A DNA stretch of 20,049 nucleotides from Mycoemilia scoparia (lineage: Eukaryota; Kickxellomycota; Kickxellomycetes; Kickxellales; Kickxellaceae), in contig JANBPU010000282.1 in assembly GCA_027575805.1 (NCBI GenBank), positions 1-20,049 of the forward strand, given 5' to 3'. This document shows positions 17,857-20,049 of this stretch, one piece after another. The first letter of the stretch is position 1. Each line of letters begins with the position of its first letter. The translations under genes and the position numbers were made by a program. Under the pieces are notes generated by a model. The model was not told the DNA's origin and made no database searches. It saw only the letters and a list, made by a program, of their open reading frames with translations.

Positions 17857-18102
17857 ATGGCTTCCACTTGGCCTCACAAAAAGGAGGGAATTTATAGGAA
17901 TTTCTTCCTCTCTCACAACAGTGATAATGGAATAGTATTATATACTTGTTTTAAACACCAGGCCCTGTTGCCCTATGCTCCTGAGATTTTGCATCTGGTG
18001 GATTTCTGGGACAATTCAATCTCTCACATCTTGAGCCAACTTGTAAAGAAACAAGTGACAGTAGCGCATCACCTATTTAGGAATATGAATATACTGGGGT
18101 AA
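17857..18102 (+). other. 81-codon open frame inside the probable CK2-beta leader intron
   Basis: The frame starts MASTWPHKKEGIYRNFFLSH and ends LVKKQVTVAHHLFRNMNILG. It has balanced composition and no membrane segment. I recognise no family. It could be an upstream ORF, a small independent gene or chance; if the donor at 17805 is used, it is removed from the mRNA. Confidence 0.25.
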
Positions 18103-18279
18103 TAACATCAGTGTTTATTGTATTGCATATAAATATAGATTGCCAGGATCTTTTTTGTGTGCGTGAGGCAGTAGAATAGGCGCAATTTCTTACACTAGTG
18201 GTTAAATAAGAGTCGGGATAGAGCCTTGTACAACGTCCAAATCATTATTGTTAGGCCAAGTTCCATAGAGAAGTATACG

Positions 18280-19578
18280 ATGGATGAAGAAATCCAGTAC
18301 GACCTTGACGAGGTATGTGACGTTGTATATACGGAAAATTCTGGTACAGAGAATAACTTTTCAGAGTATGAGCCTACGGACTCTGAGGGTGAATCTTGGG
18401 TATCTTGGTATTGCTCTTTGGATGGCCACGAGTATTTCTGTCCGGTTCCTGAGGACTATATCGAGGATGAATTCAACCTCACTGGTTTGAGCTATGCTGT
18501 AACGTATTTCCACGATGCTATAGATCGTATTCTTGACACTGAAGGTATGTAGATAACACAAAAATGCCATACAGTTTTGCATCATGAATCAAATGCCATG
18601 GACAGTTGCGTCATGGTCTGTGTTTATTAAGAGCTATATTCTCACAAAGCTATATATTCTCCAATATTTTGATTTATAGAGTATTCTGGTGCATATGAAG
18701 ACCGCGATGAGGAAGATAATAGAATAATTGATCAAGATGCAGAGGTTCTATATGGACTTATTCATGCTCGCTTCATCATAACCAGGGAAGGCATGGAGCT
18801 GATGTCACAAAAATACGAGAGAGGAGATTTTGGTGTTTGCCAGCGCACACGATGCCAGGGAACTTATGTCGTTCCATGTGGCGTCTCTGACATACTCAAA
18901 GAAGACTCTGTAAAACTGTATTGCCCCAACTGCCAGGACATATACAATCCTCCTAGTTACCGGTTCCAGGGACTTGATGGCGCGTACTTTGGAACCACAT
19001 TCCCACATATATTTTTCATGACTTTCCCTGACTATGTTCCCGAGCTTCCCCCATCTGTATACACGCCCACCATATTTGGCTTCCGCGTCAACCCGCTTTC
19101 TCCTGTTGGGCCTAGAATGAATTGGCTCCGAATCAAGCCATATGTCCGAGACGACTCAGACTACGCCGATGATACGAACGATGAAGAATCCGATCAAGAG
19201 ATGGTGGAGCAAGATGATAATTCTCCTGGACCTGAGCCTCCATACCCTGCTAATAATGACAATTCCAACAATAAAAACGGTATCGGCCCCAAAGATGGTC
19301 AACACATGTATAGGGAACAAGGTGCAGAAAGGCCCATTATGCCAGCAGCTCTTATCGCTGCGGCTCAGGATTCGCCTAGAACCGAGGAAACCACAAAATC
19401 TCTCAACAGAATAAACTTGTCTGACGAAGAAATCCGCCAGTACCGTTTATTCAATTCATATGATGGTCGGGAGGGACAAACAAATTCTGGAATGGATGTT
19501 AGTGCGCCTTCTCCAAGACCATCAAACAAGTCTGTTCCTTTGCCCAAGCTAGAAAATGATCTCAACATCCACTTATAA
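18280..19578 (+). CDS. Casein kinase II regulatory (beta) subunit with long acidic C-terminal extension
   Basis: The exons 18280-18544 and 18680-19578 (GT-AG intron of 135 nt) give 387 residues. CK2-beta dimerises through a zinc ribbon and recruits two catalytic alpha subunits, setting substrate choice in nucleus and cytosol. WVSWYCSLDGHEYFCPVPED and DEFNLTGL are the N-terminal signature. The zinc ligands are Cys142, 147, 170 and 173, with the exact 5-23-3 spacing of human CK2-beta. DGAYFGTTFPHIFFM and FGFRVNP close the core near residue 230. The remaining ~155 residues are an acidic, Asp/Glu/Asn/Pro-rich tail (DDSDYADDTNDEESDQE), far longer than animal beta (215 residues in all); yeast Ckb1 and Ckb2 are also longer than animal beta. 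The frame is open 18 codons before the chosen ATG, but MDEEI fits the family start. It is not possible to say whether it corresponds to CKB1 or CKB2. Confidence 0.95.
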
Positions 19579-20049
19579 ATCCACTTTTCTCCTTTTATTT
19601 TTCTTGCATTGCTATATCCTATTTTGGCTACACGCCCTTTCCATATTACTTTTGTGATAACTATAGCATAGTTTTACCATATTTACAGGTCTTCTCCCTG
19701 TGGAATGATTTCATCCCATTTCCCCTCTCTCCTTGTTATAATCAATATTTGGCTACTATTATTGTTGCTGTTTATTGTAAAACCCTAATTTGTAAACTTT
19801 AGAACAAAGTCAAATGTTTATGTGGTTAAATGTTATTATTAATGTTTATTGTTTATAGGTTAAAACTGATGAAATTTTTAATAAGCAAAGTCATGAGGAT
19901 TAAAAACATAACCAGAGTTGGTTTAATGTATGGAGGGGAATAATGTTATGTGGGTGATGTTGGGTTCGCTTGCAATGCATGTATTCAATCTTTCAATAAG
20001 AGATTTGGGCATACAAGGTTTGGATGGAAATCAAGATGGTGATTAAATC
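19579..20049. other. CK2-beta 3' flank and right repeat arm
   Basis: After the stop comes T-rich, then AT-rich sequence with no gene that I can support. The last 141 bp are the right arm of the window-spanning inverted repeat. Confidence 0.5.
19909..20049 (-). repeat. Right arm of the window-spanning inverted repeat
   Basis: The reverse complement of this stretch equals 125-265 with about three mismatches and no gaps, and similarity ends at about 19908. The window stops inside the repeat, so a second 5S gene facing outward may follow just beyond the edge. That is a prediction from symmetry and is not seen here. Confidence 0.9.

Larger units (their letters stand above)
17403..18279 (+). promoter_or_regulatory. 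CK2-beta promoter and probable leader with intron
   Basis: A CT-rich tract (about 17575-17645), a (CA)9 run (17674-17691) and TATATAG (about 17744-17750) look like a fungal core promoter. A consensus donor GTAAGT at 17805 follows a stretch without ATG, so it probably starts a leader intron ending at an AG shortly before the CK2-beta ATG (for example TTGTTAG, about 18254, or CCATAG, about 18268). The putative intron contains an 81-codon ATG frame (17857-18102) of unknown nature. Splice sites were not verified. Confidence 0.4.

Noticed and set aside
1..20049. CRISPR arrays, bacterial operons, prophage or biosynthetic clusters
   Set aside because: The window is eukaryotic with spliced genes; no regularly spaced repeats or clustered pathway genes were seen.

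Overview
The window looks like about 20 kb of nuclear DNA from an intron-rich, AT-rich fungus, and a zygomycete-grade (early-diverging) lineage is my guess. Support comes from GT-AG introns of mostly 80-135 bases with TACTAAC-type branch points, a Gcn4/Cpc1 box in front of a histidine gene, a partial dispersed 5S rRNA gene, and fungal-type Fes1, HIS3, CK2-beta and alpha-tubulin. The species cannot be named from sequence alone. All gene models were spliced by eye; none rests on transcript data.

Layout, left to right. A 5S rRNA gene on the minus strand is cut by the left edge. Next to it lies a repeat of about 141 bp whose inverted copy forms the right edge of the window. An 11-exon gene (641-3959, +) encodes a UBE3A/Hul4-type HECT ubiquitin ligase with an AT-hook-like motif in its linker. 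A tentative 40-residue gene follows (4179-4389, +), then a single-exon alpha-tubulin (4609-5955, -). From 5956 to 8408 I see only the tubulin promoter, one MITE-like element and unexplained sequence. A compact cluster follows: tRNA-Leu(AAG) (-), HIS3 (+, 4 exons), KISH/TMEM167 (-, 3 exons including an ATG-only coding exon and a GC-AG intron), FES1 (+, one exon) and a universal stress protein (-, 5 exons). HIS3 and KISH converge, KISH and FES1 diverge, and FES1 and the stress protein converge. A repeat-rich stretch of over 2 kb (13421-15796) holds two MITE-like copies and pogo-like terminal motifs. It is followed by an unrecognised coiled-coil protein (+), another MITE copy, a decayed zinc-finger transposase remnant, and a casein kinase II beta subunit (+, 2 coding exons, probable leader intron).

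The genes do not form one pathway. They are housekeeping functions in ordinary fungal synteny: ubiquitination, cytoskeleton, histidine synthesis, secretory pathway, Hsp70 exchange, stress and CK2 signalling. Two promoters carry sites that fit their gene: a perfect TGACTCA before HIS3 and a near-perfect four-unit heat-shock element before FES1. The intergenic space holds one small family of non-autonomous elements (five copies) and degenerate coding debris. I did not find a convincing novel multi-gene system. The most interesting points are the AT-hook HECT ligase, the KISH gene structure, the inverted repeat flanking the window beside 5S rDNA, and the MITE family.
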